DNA of 64,000 nt from JAAYUD01 sp963676865 (GCA_963676865.2 CAXXSS010000001.1:3410001-3474000), one strand, 5' to 3'. Shown: positions 26,490 through 35,463, numbered from the stretch's first letter. Notes: generated by a model from the letters alone, not told the origin. Translations and numbers: made by a program.

Positions 26490-27743
26490 ATGAATAAAAG
26501 ATTTATTATATTGTTTCCATTCATTATGTTGATTGCTATATCTACATTAATGTCGTGTGTTGGAGAAGATCGCTGGGCCGAATATAAACCGTTGACAGCT
26601 ACGAATGAGTGGATGGACAGTGTAATGCGTGTGAATTATTATTGGGCTCCAGGTATGCCTTCTTCTAAAAAGCTTAATTATTTTAATACGCCGACATCAT
26701 TTTTATCGTCTGTAAAATCCAATTTGGATAAAGTTTCTCACATCGACTCTATTTATAACTCTACAAATAGCTATGGAATCACGGCCTCTCTTGAGGTCTC
26801 TGCTGATAATGATACGGTCTACAATGCTGTCGTAACGTATGTTAACACTGATTCTCCTGCTTATCGGGTTGGGCTTAAACGTGGTGATTGGATTATGAAA
26901 GTTGGCGGCAATGCTATTACACGCTCTAATCAGTCGACGATTCTAGCCAATGGAAATGCTACCACTTTATCTCTGGGTACGTTGCAGACGACAACAACCG
27001 ATGGAACAACCACCTATTCAGTAGTTTCCAATGGTACAGTACTTTCGATGGACGCATCTACCTCTGTCTCGGATAACCCCGTACATTATTATACGACTAT
27101 CACATCCGGTAGTAAGAAAATTGGGTATTTAGTTTATAGTAGTTTTAATGCAGGTACATCTAATGCGTATTTGAATAGTTTACGTAGTGCCTTTGCCTCA
27201 TTCAGTTCGAACGGAGTCACTGATTTTGTGCTTGATCTGCGTTATAATGGAAGTGGTGATGATATAGAATGCGCACGTTTATTAGCTTCTATGCTGGTTC
27301 CTTCCGGTAAATTGGGCGGCACTTTTGTTACTTTAAAAAAGGCTGATTCCAGTAAGAATGAGACTTTAACCCTGTCTAATGACTTGATAGGTAGCGGTGC
27401 TAATCTCAATCTTTCTACTATTTATATTTTGACGACTTCGGCGACAGCCCAACTATCCGAAGTTCTTATCGCCGCATTGGTACCTTATCTTAAAGTCTAT
27501 ACCGTAGGCAGTACTACAAAGGGGGCTTTGGGCGTTACCACTTGCTATACAAATCCGGCTTTCAATTATAAATTCTATCCGGTAACGAGTATCCCAGTCA
27601 ATGCATCCAATGAAATATATGAAACTTCCGGCATTGCGGCGAGCAATGCTGCTTCGGATACAGATTTGCCTACACTATTAGATTTTGGAAATATCAACGA
27701 ATCGATGTTGTCTGCTGCCATAGCTCTTATCACTGCTCAGTGA
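26490..27743 (+). CDS. S41 peptidase-like lipoprotein with PDZ domain
   Basis: A 417-residue lipoprotein (signal ends STLMSC, Cys near 23). A PDZ-like domain spans about 95-160 (VNTDSPAYRVGLKRGDWIMKVGG), followed by an S41/tail-specific protease-type domain (about 200-390; KIGYLVYSSFN, FVLDLRYNGSGD). The catalytic loop reads TSATAQLSEVLIAAL. Where active S41 enzymes have SASE with the first Ser as nucleophile, this protein has QLSE. The lysine of the dyad may be kept in STTKGALG. Inferred: a catalytically impaired relative, possibly a surface or periplasmic binding protein. It has its own upstream spacer and promoter-like element and is monocistronic. Confidence 0.8.
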   Translation: MNKRFIILFPFIMLIAISTLMSCVGEDRWAEYKPLTATNEWMDSVMRVNYYWAPGMPSSKKLNYFNTPTSFLSSVKSNLDKVSHIDSIYNSTNSYGITASLEVSADNDTVYNAVVTYVNTDSPAYRVGLKRGDWIMKVGGNAITRSNQSTILANGNATTLSLGTLQTTTTDGTTTYSVVSNGTVLSMDASTSVSDNPVHYYTTITSGSKKIGYLVYSSFNAGTSNAYLNSLRSAFASFSSNGVTDFVLDLRYNGSGDDIECARLLASMLVPSGKLGGTFVTLKKADSSKNETLTLSNDLIGSGANLNLSTIYILTTSATAQLSEVLIAALVPYLKVYTVGSTTKGALGVTTCYTNPAFNYKFYPVTSIPVNASNEIYETSGIAASNAASDTDLPTLLDFGNINESMLSAAIALITAQ

Positions 27744-27863
27744 AAAAGTATTTCAACGTATAAATTAAATAATTTATTGTCCTTGGATTTGGTTGTTTCA
27801 ACAATTTAATATATATTTGATGCAAAAGAAATAAATCTCTGGATGTTCTAAAATAAAAGTCTT

Positions 27864-29609
27864 ATGGAAAATCAACAATTAATTAATCAGGTAACAGCAA
27901 AAGCCAAAAGATGGCTTGCTCCTGCCTACGATGCAGAAACGCAGGCAGAAGTAAAACGTATGCTAGAGAATGAAGATAAAACAGAACTTATAGATTCTTT
28001 TTACAAGGATTTAGAGTTCGGTACAGGTGGTTTGCGTGGTATCATGGGAGCCGGAACAAACCGTATGAATATATATACTGTGGGTGCTGCAACTCAAGGT
28101 TTATCCAATTATCTGAATGCTAATTTCAAAGATTTGGAACAGATTTCTGTTGTTGTGGGCTATGACTGTCGTAACAACAGCCGCAAGTTTGCCGATATTT
28201 CTGCAAATATCTTTTCAGCAAACGGTATTAAGGTGTATCTTTTTGAAGATATGCGCCCTACTCCCGAAATATCCTTTGCTATTCGTCATTTGGGATGTCA
28301 GAGTGGCATTATTCTTACCGCATCTCACAACCCGAAAGAATATAATGGATATAAGGCCTATTGGGATGATGGTGCTCAAGTATTGGCTCCTCACGATAAA
28401 GGTATCATTGCCGAAGTTGAAAAGATAACGGATGTCTCTGGCATTAAGTTCGAAGGCAATCAAAGTTTAATTCAGATTGTAGGCAAAGATATAGATGATA
28501 TTTATCTGGAGAAAATCAAATCGATATCCATCGAACCCGAAGTGATTAAGCGCCATCGTGATATGAAGATTGTCTACACTCCTATTCATGGTACCGGTAT
28601 GATGCTTATCCCACGTTCTCTCGAGATGTGGGGATTTGACAATGTGACCTGCGTGCCCGAGCAAATGATAAAGGACGGTAACTTCCCGACGGTTGTCTCT
28701 CCCAATCCGGAGAATGCCGAAGCGTTATCGATGGCAGTAGCTCTTGCCAAGAAGATTGATGCTGATCTGGTAATGGCCAGTGATCCTGATGCCGATCGGG
28801 TTGGTATTGCTTGCAAAGACGACAAGGGTGAGTGGATTCTCATGAACGGTAATCAAACGTGCTTGCTCTTTTTGTACTACATCATTACCCAGTATACCAA
28901 GTTGGGCAAGATGACAGGAAAAGAATATGTTGTTAAGACGATCGTAACCACCGAGCTGATAAAAAATATCGCGCAGAAGAATCATCTTGAAATGATGGAT
29001 TGCTACACCGGCTTCAAGTGGATTGCTCGCGAGGTTCGTCTCAACGAAGGCAACAAAGTATATATAGGTGGCGGTGAAGAAAGCTATGGCTTTATGGCCG
29101 AAGACTTTGTTCGCGACAAAGATGCCGTATCGGCATGTTGCCTTATCGGTGAAGTTGCTGCTTGGGCAAAAGATCAGGGCAAGTCGCTCTACGAATTGCT
29201 ACTCGATATCTATTTGGAATATGGATTTAGCAAGAATGCTACGGTCAATGTTGTTAAGCCCGGTAAGTCTGGAGCCGAAGAAATCAAGAACATGATGAAT
29301 GATTTTCGTAAGAATCCTCCTCATACTCTCGGTGGACACAAAGTAACACTCTGGAAAGACTATAAGACACTGAAACAAATAGACAGTGCAGGACGTATCA
29401 CTCATTTGGATATGCCTGAACCGTCCAATGTACTACAATATTTCACCGAAGATGGTGCCAAAGTTTCTGTACGTCCTTCGGGTACGGAACCCAAAATTAA
29501 ATTTTATTTAGAGGTTCCGGCTCCGATGAATGTTCGTGAAGATTATCTTAAGGCCGATAAAATAGCCGATAAAGAGATCGAGAAACTAAGAGCATCGTTG
29601 GAAATATAA
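27864..29609 (+). CDS. Phosphohexomutase (phosphoglucomutase/phosphomannomutase)
   Basis: A 581-residue alpha-D-phosphohexomutase that moves phosphate between C1 and C6 of hexoses. All four functional loops are visible: phosphoserine loop LTASHNPKEYNGYK near residue 150, metal loop DPDADRVGIA near 310, sugar-specificity loop GGGEESYGF near 395 and phosphate loop RPSGTEPKIKFY near 535. The length fits the PgcA-type (long) mutases common in Bacteroidetes. Glucose versus mannose preference cannot be read from the sequence alone. It is flanked by spacers and likely monocistronic. Confidence 0.92.
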   Translation: MENQQLINQVTAKAKRWLAPAYDAETQAEVKRMLENEDKTELIDSFYKDLEFGTGGLRGIMGAGTNRMNIYTVGAATQGLSNYLNANFKDLEQISVVVGYDCRNNSRKFADISANIFSANGIKVYLFEDMRPTPEISFAIRHLGCQSGIILTASHNPKEYNGYKAYWDDGAQVLAPHDKGIIAEVEKITDVSGIKFEGNQSLIQIVGKDIDDIYLEKIKSISIEPEVIKRHRDMKIVYTPIHGTGMMLIPRSLEMWGFDNVTCVPEQMIKDGNFPTVVSPNPENAEALSMAVALAKKIDADLVMASDPDADRVGIACKDDKGEWILMNGNQTCLLFLYYIITQYTKLGKMTGKEYVVKTIVTTELIKNIAQKNHLEMMDCYTGFKWIAREVRLNEGNKVYIGGGEESYGFMAEDFVRDKDAVSACCLIGEVAAWAKDQGKSLYELLLDIYLEYGFSKNATVNVVKPGKSGAEEIKNMMNDFRKNPPHTLGGHKVTLWKDYKTLKQIDSAGRITHLDMPEPSNVLQYFTEDGAKVSVRPSGTEPKIKFYLEVPAPMNVREDYLKADKIADKEIEKLRASLEI

Positions 29610-29735
29610 GATGTTTTGATATGGTGTGAAGAAACAAGTAGAAGGGGGAGAAAGTTCAAAAGGGCTTCTCCCCTATCTTGTATCTCCCCTAACGTAAGCA
29701 AATAAAAGATTTTTTCAAAAAAAATATAGATTTTG

Positions 29736-29765
29736 TTTGTTTTTCATGTAAAAAGTGTAATTTTG
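29736..29765 (+). promoter_or_regulatory. Promoter of the aromatic amino acid operon
   Basis: TTTG (29736-29739), an 18-bp spacer and TAATTTTG (29758-29765) match the Bacteroidetes housekeeping promoter TTTG/TAnnTTTG. Transcription would start near 29772, about 36 bp before the leader peptide. Confidence 0.7.
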
Positions 29766-29807
29766 CAACGTCTTTCATTAAAAGAAAAGGCAAAAAGTCG
29801 AGAATAT

Positions 29808-29894
29808 ATGAATATGATTACTTATACATTTACTAGTTTCTTTTATTACTTTTACTTTAGCAACAGAGTAAGAGCGGGACTTCGTATATGTTAA
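29808..29894 (+). CDS. Phe/Tyr-rich leader peptide of the pheA operon
   Basis: A 28-codon ORF from ATG 29808 to TAA 29892-29894. Residues 11-17 are FFYYFYF, seven aromatic residues in a row, with further Tyr6 and Phe8. Such a run is expected to stall ribosomes when charged Phe- or Tyr-tRNA is scarce. It lies between the promoter and a terminator, directly upstream of phenylalanine and tyrosine biosynthesis genes. An in-frame ATG at 29814 is an alternative start. Too short for standard gene callers. Confidence 0.88.
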   Translation: MNMITYTFTSFFYYFYFSNRVRAGLRIC

Positions 29895-29968
29895 GTAAAA
29901 CATGAAAAAGATAGAAATAAAATAAGAATATCGAATCCCGCTCTTGTACAAGATGCGGGATTTTTTTT
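29870..29968 (+). promoter_or_regulatory. Transcription attenuator with competing hairpins
   Basis: The terminator hairpin pairs AATCCCGC (29934-29941) with GCGGGATT (29955-29962), with an inner TCTTG/CAAGA stem (29942-29946 with 29949-29953), and ends in eight T residues (29961-29968). The leader coding region contains AAGAGCGGGA (29870-29879), a perfect 10-nt complement of TCCCGCTCTT (29936-29945), the 5' arm of the terminator. A ribosome stalled on the aromatic codons (29838-29858) leaves 29870-29879 free to pair and prevents termination; a ribosome reaching the stop at 29892-29894 covers it and lets the terminator form. This is the logic of classic trp/pheA attenuation. Confidence 0.88.
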
Positions 29969-29991
29969 ATCATGTAAGTAGAATAAGGAAA

Positions 29992-30843
29992 ATGAAGAAA
30001 GTTGCTATACAAGGAGGTTTAGGGTCGTTTCATGATATTGCGGCTCACCGGTATTTTGAAGGAAGCGATATTCGGTTGGAATGTTGCATTCAGTTCGAAG
30101 ATATTTTCAAGACGATGAGTCACGATACAGATGTCTTTGGCATGCTTGCTATCGAGAATACCATTGCCGGAAGTCTTTTGCACAACAATGAGTTGCTACG
30201 GCTCAGTGGAACGCAAATCATCGGTGAATATAAGCTTCGCATTTCGCATTGTTTTGTTTGTCTGCCCGACGATGATTGGACTACCATTACCGAAGTCAAT
30301 TCGCATCCTATTGCGCTGATGCAGTGTCGCGAATTTCTGGGCCGCCATTCGCAGTACAAAGTTGTGGAGTGTGAAGACACGGCAATGAGTGCCCAGAATA
30401 TTATGGAAAACAATCTTCGCGGACACGCTGCTATTTGCTCCGAGGCAGCTGCCAATTTATTCGGTATGAAGATTCTTTCTAAGGGCATCGAGACCAATAA
30501 GCACAACTTCACCCGCTTTCTTGTTGTTGCCAATCCGTCGTTGGTGGACAAAATCCATCCGGATATGGCTACTATTAATAAATCGAGCTTGGTTTTTACG
30601 TTGTCTCATACCGAAGGCAGTCTTTCACAAGTCCTTTCCATCTTTTCTTTTTATCGAATCAATTTAACCAAAATACAGTCTTTGCCCATCATAGGGCACG
30701 AATGGGAATATCAGTTTTATGTTGACATTGTGTTCGACGATTATACTCGTTACAAGCAGTCGGTAGCTGCTGTTGTTCCATTGACCAAACAATTCAAAAT
30801 ATTAGGCGAATATGCAGAAGGAAAACAAAGCGTACAAGATTGA
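29992..30843 (+). CDS. pheA: Prephenate dehydratase
   Basis: A 283-residue enzyme converting prephenate to phenylpyruvate. The start MKKVAIQGGLGSFHD at 29992 is chosen because the longer open frame begins inside the attenuator terminator. The PDT domain (1-180) contains the family Thr-Arg-Phe element (NKHNFTRFLVV near 175), and an ACT domain (about 200-275; LVFTLSHTEGSLSQVLSIFS) likely binds phenylalanine for feedback inhibition. No chorismate mutase domain is attached; that activity sits on the DAHP synthase two genes downstream. Overlaps the aminotransferase gene by 32 bp. Confidence 0.95.
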   Translation: MKKVAIQGGLGSFHDIAAHRYFEGSDIRLECCIQFEDIFKTMSHDTDVFGMLAIENTIAGSLLHNNELLRLSGTQIIGEYKLRISHCFVCLPDDDWTTITEVNSHPIALMQCREFLGRHSQYKVVECEDTAMSAQNIMENNLRGHAAICSEAAANLFGMKILSKGIETNKHNFTRFLVVANPSLVDKIHPDMATINKSSLVFTLSHTEGSLSQVLSIFSFYRINLTKIQSLPIIGHEWEYQFYVDIVFDDYTRYKQSVAAVVPLTKQFKILGEYAEGKQSVQD

Positions 30844-31996
30844 ACCGGCAGATAGATTGTCTGAGGTGCGCGAATATTATTTCTCGGTGAAACTCAAAGA
30901 AGTAGCCCGGATGAATGCCGAAGGCAAAGATGTCATTAGTCTGGCTATTGGCAGTCCCGATATGCCTCCCAGCGACGCAACGATAAAGCAATTGTGCGAG
31001 AGTGCTCACAATCCCGACGGACACGGTTATCAACCTTATGTCGGAATACCCGAATTGAGAGATGCTTTTGCCCGTTGGTATCAACGTTGGTATGGCGTCG
31101 CACTCGACCCGAATACCGAAATACAACCGCTTATCGGTTCCAAAGAAGGTATCTTGCATGTAACGCTGGCTTTTGTCAATCCCGGCGATCAAGTATTGGT
31201 TCCCAATCCCGGTTATCCTACTTATACTTCTCTAAGCAAACTGCTTGGGGCTGAAATCGTTAGTTACAATCTGCGAGAAGAAAATGCTTGGATGCCCGAT
31301 TTCGATGAATTGGAAAGAATGGATACTTCTCGTGTCAAACTGATGTGGGTCAATTATCCCAATATGCCCACAGGAGCCAATGCTACTCCCCTACTCTATG
31401 AACGATTGGTAGATTTTGCACGTCGCAAGAACATTGTTATTGTCAACGATAATCCCTATAGCTTTATCCTAAACGACAAACCTATCAGTATTCTGGCTGT
31501 TCCGGGAGCCAAAGATTGTTGCATCGAGTTCAATTCGATGAGCAAAAGTCACAATATGCCCGGATGGCGTGTGGCGATGTTGGCTTCCAATGCTCAGTTT
31601 GTGCAGTGGGTGCTCAAAGTCAAGAGCAACATAGACAGTGGCATGTTTCGTGCCGTTCAGCTTGCCGCAGCCACCGCACTTGCCGCCGATACCGATTGGT
31701 ACGAAGGCAATAACGCCAACTATCGTAAGCGTCGCTCGCTCGCTGCGGAGATCATGAACGCCCTGCATTGCACTTACGACGAAAACCAGGTGGGCATGTT
31801 CCTTTGGGGCAAGATCCCTACCGATTATCAGAAGGTAGAAGATCTCACCGAGAAAGTGCTTCAGCAGGCTCGTGTATTTATTACACCGGGATTCATCTTC
31901 GGAAGCAATGGCGAACGCTATATCCGCATTTCTCTTTGCTGCAAAGACGATAAATTGGCCGAGGCGTTACGGCGTATCAAAGCGCTTGGACTCTGA
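30812..31996 (+). CDS. PLP-dependent class I/II aminotransferase, probably aromatic
   Basis: A 394-residue fold-type I aminotransferase. The PLP lysine lies in NSMSKSHNMPGWR near residue 237; the NYPNMPTGA and NDNPYSF motifs that hold the cofactor are also present. The DapL/AspC-like sequence does not fix the substrate, but its position between pheA and the DAHP synthase gene, overlapping pheA by 32 bp, strongly suggests transamination of phenylpyruvate and hydroxyphenylpyruvate, or of prephenate, in Phe and Tyr synthesis. Subject to the upstream attenuator. Confidence 0.9.
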   Translation: MQKENKAYKIEPADRLSEVREYYFSVKLKEVARMNAEGKDVISLAIGSPDMPPSDATIKQLCESAHNPDGHGYQPYVGIPELRDAFARWYQRWYGVALDPNTEIQPLIGSKEGILHVTLAFVNPGDQVLVPNPGYPTYTSLSKLLGAEIVSYNLREENAWMPDFDELERMDTSRVKLMWVNYPNMPTGANATPLLYERLVDFARRKNIVIVNDNPYSFILNDKPISILAVPGAKDCCIEFNSMSKSHNMPGWRVAMLASNAQFVQWVLKVKSNIDSGMFRAVQLAAATALAADTDWYEGNNANYRKRRSLAAEIMNALHCTYDENQVGMFLWGKIPTDYQKVEDLTEKVLQQARVFITPGFIFGSNGERYIRISLCCKDDKLAEALRRIKALGL

Positions 31997-32078
31997 TGTG
32001 ATGTGTTTGCTCTGCCTCTGCGCAGTGCTTATTAGATTGAGAAGTTAATTCAGAAATAAAAACAAAAATATAATAACG

Positions 32079-33140
32079 ATGGAATTAGAACCTATTATTC
32101 TTCCCGGGGTACCTCAGCAACGCCCTTTAGTAATTGCCGGCCCCTGTAGTGCAGAGACCGAAGAACAAGTAATGAATACAGCTCGCGATCTCTCTGCCAA
32201 AGGTATTAAGATATTGCGTGCCGGCATATGGAAACCGCGCACCAAACCCGGCGGTTTCGAAGGTGTAGGTACCGAAGGATTGCAGTGGCTCAAGAAAGCC
32301 AAAGCCGAATATGGCATGTACACCGCTACCGAGGTAGCAACCGGCAAGCACGTTTTCGAAGCGTTGAAGGCAGGTGTTGATATTTTGTGGATTGGTGCTC
32401 GCACATCTGCCAATCCTTTTGCCGTGCAAGAGATTGCCGACGCATTGACGGGTGTGGATATTCCGGTATATATTAAGAACCCCGTCAATCCCGATCTCGA
32501 ATTGTGGATCGGTGCGTTGCAGCGTGTCTACAATGCGGGCATCAAACGGTTGGGAGCGATCCACCGCGGATTCAGTACTTACGACAAGACCATCTATCGC
32601 AACATCCCCCAATGGCAGGTACCTATCGAACTGCGTCGCCGCATTCCGGGATTACCTATTCTTTGCGATCCCAGCCATATAGGTGGCAAGCGCGAACTTA
32701 TCGCACCGATTTCCCAGCAGGCTATGGACTTGAATTTCGACGGACTGATTATCGAATCGCATTGCGATCCCGATAAGGCATGGAGCGATGCCAAACAGCA
32801 AGTGACACCCGAGGTGCTCGACTATATCATCAATATGCTCGTCATCCGAAAAGAAACACAGTCTACCGAGAATCTTACCGAATTGCGCCGCCAGATAGAT
32901 GAGTGCGACGATAGTATTATCGAGATATTGGCCAAACGAATGCGTATATGCCGCGAGATAGGTACTTACAAAAAAGAGCACGACATCACTGTATTGCAGA
33001 CCGCCCGTTACCGCGAAATCATAGAAAAGCGTGGCTTGCAGGGTGCACAGTGTTGCATGGACGCCAAATTTGTAGAAGAGGTGTTCGAAGCGATTCATGC
33101 CGAATCGGTTCGCGAACAAATGGAAATAATCAATAAATAG
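32079..33140 (+). CDS. Bifunctional DAHP synthase / chorismate mutase
   Basis: A 353-residue fusion. Residues 1-255 form a DAHP synthase of the short, KDO8PS-like class (IAGPCSAET near 20-28, RAGIWKPRTKPGGFEG near 45-60, DPSHIGGKRE near 200), condensing PEP and erythrose 4-phosphate as the first step of the shikimate pathway. Residues 265-350 form an AroQ-type chorismate mutase (ENLTELRRQIDECDDSIIEILAKRM), supplying prephenate to PheA and TyrA, which flank it. In other bacteria with this fusion the mutase domain mediates feedback control by prephenate. It follows the aminotransferase by 82 bp in the same operon. Confidence 0.95.
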   Translation: MELEPIILPGVPQQRPLVIAGPCSAETEEQVMNTARDLSAKGIKILRAGIWKPRTKPGGFEGVGTEGLQWLKKAKAEYGMYTATEVATGKHVFEALKAGVDILWIGARTSANPFAVQEIADALTGVDIPVYIKNPVNPDLELWIGALQRVYNAGIKRLGAIHRGFSTYDKTIYRNIPQWQVPIELRRRIPGLPILCDPSHIGGKRELIAPISQQAMDLNFDGLIIESHCDPDKAWSDAKQQVTPEVLDYIINMLVIRKETQSTENLTELRRQIDECDDSIIEILAKRMRICREIGTYKKEHDITVLQTARYREIIEKRGLQGAQCCMDAKFVEEVFEAIHAESVREQMEIINK

Positions 33141-33149
33141 AATAAAGAA

Positions 33150-33929
33150 ATGAGAATATTGATATTGGGAGCCGGAAAGATGGGATCGTTCTTCAACGAC
33201 GTCTTGAGCTTTGATCACGAAACAGCTGTCTACGACACCAATCCCCAACAACTGCGCTTCGTATACAATACCTACCGCTTCACCACACTCGACGAAATAA
33301 AAGAGTTTCAGCCCGAACTGCTCATCAATGCCGTGACGGTGAAATATACACTGCAAGCCTTTCGCGATGTATTGCCCTATCTACCCAAAGATTGTATCAT
33401 CAGCGATATCGCTTCCGTCAAGACGGGGCTGAAGCGTTTCTATAAAGAGAGTGGCTTCCGTTTTGTGTCTACTCATCCTATGTTTGGACCTACGTTCGCT
33501 TCGCTCAACAATCTAGGCACAGAGAACGCCATCGTTATCAGTGAAAGCGACCATTTGGGCAAGATTTTCTTTAAGGATCTCTATCAACAGCTCAATCTGA
33601 ATATATTCGAATACTCTTTTGAGCAGCACGACGAGACGGTGGCCTATTCGCTTTCTATTCCGTTTGTATCCACATTTGTTTTTTCGGCAGTGATGCAGCA
33701 TCAAGATGCGCCGGGCACGACATTCAAAAAGCACATGGCTATAGCCAAAGGACTATTGAGCGAGGACGATTATCTGCTACAGGAAATTCTTTTCAATCCA
33801 CGTACTCCGGTGCAGGTCGAAAAGATCCGTACCGAGCTCAAGATATTACTCGACATCATCACTCGCAAAGATGCCGAAGGAATGAAACAATACTTAAAAA
33901 AAATACGCACCAATATCAAGGAGCATTAA
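33150..33929 (+). CDS. tyrA: Prephenate dehydrogenase
   Basis: A 259-residue NAD(P)-dependent dehydrogenase giving 4-hydroxyphenylpyruvate from prephenate. The dinucleotide motif ILGAGKMGSFF is at the N-terminus; the family motif VSTHPMFGPTFA near residue 110 carries the substrate-binding His. The protein is shorter than many TyrA enzymes and lacks a C-terminal ACT domain, so tyrosine feedback may act elsewhere. It lies 9 bp after the DAHP synthase gene and closes the pathway block of the operon. Confidence 0.93.
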   Translation: MRILILGAGKMGSFFNDVLSFDHETAVYDTNPQQLRFVYNTYRFTTLDEIKEFQPELLINAVTVKYTLQAFRDVLPYLPKDCIISDIASVKTGLKRFYKESGFRFVSTHPMFGPTFASLNNLGTENAIVISESDHLGKIFFKDLYQQLNLNIFEYSFEQHDETVAYSLSIPFVSTFVFSAVMQHQDAPGTTFKKHMAIAKGLLSEDDYLLQEILFNPRTPVQVEKIRTELKILLDIITRKDAEGMKQYLKKIRTNIKEH

Positions 33930-33990
33930 TAAGCATTATCTTTGCCTTTCAGTTAGAAATAAGTGAAACGTATAGAGAGGAAAATAAAGG

Positions 33991-34539
33991 ATGAAAAAGA
34001 TATATGTACTCTTGGCTCAAGGCTTTGAAACTGTCGAAGCTCTGGCGCAGGTAGACGTGTGCCGCCGTTGCAAACTAGACGTCGCAACGGTATCTGTCGA
34101 TAACAATTACAGTGTCGTATCTTCTCATGGAGTTGCCGTCACAGCCAATCAGCTTATTCGGGATACAAACTTCGATGATGGCGATGCCCTGGTGTTGCCC
34201 GGTGGTTTTCCGGGTTATATGAACCTGGCAAGCTCCAAAGAGGTAGGCGAAGCTGTGAAGAAGTACTATCAATCGGGCAAATATGTTGCCGCTATATGTG
34301 GTGCTCCTTATGTATTGGCCGTAAACGGCATAGCTAAGGACCGACGTATCACCTACCATTTCAGTATCAAAGACAAGATGGAAGGCTACACCTATACGGG
34401 CGAGAAAGCCACTGTCGACGGCAATCTTATTACCGGTCGCGGGGCGGGCTGTTCGTTCGATTTTGGCATTGTTCTCATGAGTTTACTCACCGACGAAGAG
34501 ACTGTAGCACATCTCAAGAAAGGCTTGGAGTGGTCTTGA
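33991..34539 (+). CDS. DJ-1/PfpI family protein
   Basis: A 182-residue DJ-1/PfpI-fold protein. The nucleophile elbow cysteine is in AAICGAPYVLA near residue 105, and the acidic residue that tunes it is in the N-terminal GFETVEA. Members act as protein or nucleotide deglycases, glyoxalases or oxidative stress factors; which applies here cannot be read. It lies 61 bp after tyrA with no clear terminator between them, so it may be the last gene of the aromatic operon. Confidence 0.88.
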   Translation: MKKIYVLLAQGFETVEALAQVDVCRRCKLDVATVSVDNNYSVVSSHGVAVTANQLIRDTNFDDGDALVLPGGFPGYMNLASSKEVGEAVKKYYQSGKYVAAICGAPYVLAVNGIAKDRRITYHFSIKDKMEGYTYTGEKATVDGNLITGRGAGCSFDFGIVLMSLLTDEETVAHLKKGLEWS

Positions 34540-34565
34540 AAAAGGCTTCTTCCCTACCCTCATAC

Positions 34566-34605
34566 AAAGGTTCTTTATCCGCTGCAAGCAAGATAAGGAA
34601 CCTTT
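34566..34605. terminator. Bidirectional terminator between the DJ-1 and HU-like genes
   Basis: AAAGGTTCTTTATC (34566-34579) pairs with GATAAGGAACCTTT (34592-34605) with one G-U pair and a 12-nt loop. It ends inside the stop codon of the convergent HU-like gene. Both flanks are only moderately T-rich. Confidence 0.65.
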
Positions 34606-35200
34606 ATTGTTTCTTTACAAACAGCAAGTGAGGCGCTCTTCCTTCGGTATCGAGTTTCCCCTCGTCTACAAGCGCATGTAGTTCGCGCAGTGCTTTGTTC
34701 CGCAATAGTCCCGTAAGGTCGCAATAGGCGGAAGCCGTGATGAACGAGTGAGTTTCCAAATACTTTTCGAGCAAGGCAATGTGCTCTTCGCGCGACGAAG
34801 TGCTCGATTGGTTGAATTGCCATACCGAACGCTCTACACTTGTATCTACTTTCTTTCGTAGCCACACCGACGACCGGAAATTTACATTTGTTACACGTAT
34901 CGAACCCGCTCGTATTTCGTTGCGATTTGTTACGGCACGTGCTTTCAGCTTGGGCGAAAAATAGCCTATATTGCCTAGTTGCACGCTACACCCTTGTTGC
35001 AACGATCTCACCAATTCTTCTTCCAACATTGCCATCACCCCGATGACGTCGCCTTTGGATAGGCCCGAACTGCTCACTATGCGATTTGTTAGCGTGTCGA
35101 AATCTATTTTGCCATTCGATTTCCATCGCACATATAGCCGTTCATCGTCTTTACCGCCATTGGCAGGCGGTCGTTTGCCAAAATCGTAAGTTACTCCCAT
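34604..35200 (-). CDS. HU-family DNA-binding protein with C-terminal winged-helix-like extension
   Basis: A 198-residue protein. Residues about 20-125 are an HU/IHF-like fold of the variant widespread in Bacteroidetes (VSSSGLSKGDVIGVMAMLEEELVRSLQQGCSVQLGNIGYFSP, then a beta arm). The C-terminal 60 residues (LLEKYLETHSFITASAYCDLTGLLRNKALRELHALVDEGKL) look like a small winged helix. The conserved HU sequence suggests nucleoid or DNA-structure binding; the extra domain suggests a more specialised regulator. It is convergent to the DJ-1 gene. Confidence 0.85.
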   Translation of the reverse strand: MGVTYDFGKRPPANGGKDDERLYVRWKSNGKIDFDTLTNRIVSSSGLSKGDVIGVMAMLEEELVRSLQQGCSVQLGNIGYFSPKLKARAVTNRNEIRAGSIRVTNVNFRSSVWLRKKVDTSVERSVWQFNQSSTSSREEHIALLEKYLETHSFITASAYCDLTGLLRNKALRELHALVDEGKLDTEGRAPHLLFVKKQ

Positions 35201-35455
35201 GTTTTTATTCCTTTCATTAGTTGCTTTGTTTTTCTTCCGTTAAGCCAAGCCGTATGATGCTTAAGTCTAAGCCACAGCGTATTGAAGATTAATAATTTGG
35301 GTGCTAATATACAAAATATTTTTCATATATGCAATATTCATTTCGCATATATGTTATTTATATTGTACATATAAAATATATATGTATTACGTATGTGAAA
35401 TATAAAAATGTTCAGTATTAAAATTGTTATACATGCTTATCCGAGCAGATAATGT

Positions 35456-35463
35456 TACCTTTG
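35456..35463 (+). promoter_or_regulatory. Candidate -7 element upstream of the small ORF and M1 peptidase
   Basis: TACCTTTG matches TAnnTTTG exactly. The small ORF starts 140 bp and the peptidase about 330 bp downstream, implying a long leader. Confidence 0.45.

Noticed and set aside
29808..29968. T-box or other riboswitch upstream of pheA
   Set aside because: No T-box core or specifier loop is seen; the aromatic-rich ORF with mutually exclusive hairpins explains the region as ribosome-mediated attenuation.
29944..29991. Upstream extension of pheA
   Set aside because: This part of the open frame lies in the attenuator terminator; the conserved PheA sequence begins at 29992.
32652..33356. 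234-codon minus-strand open frame
   Set aside because: Antisense to the DAHP synthase-chorismate mutase and tyrA genes; no family resemblance.
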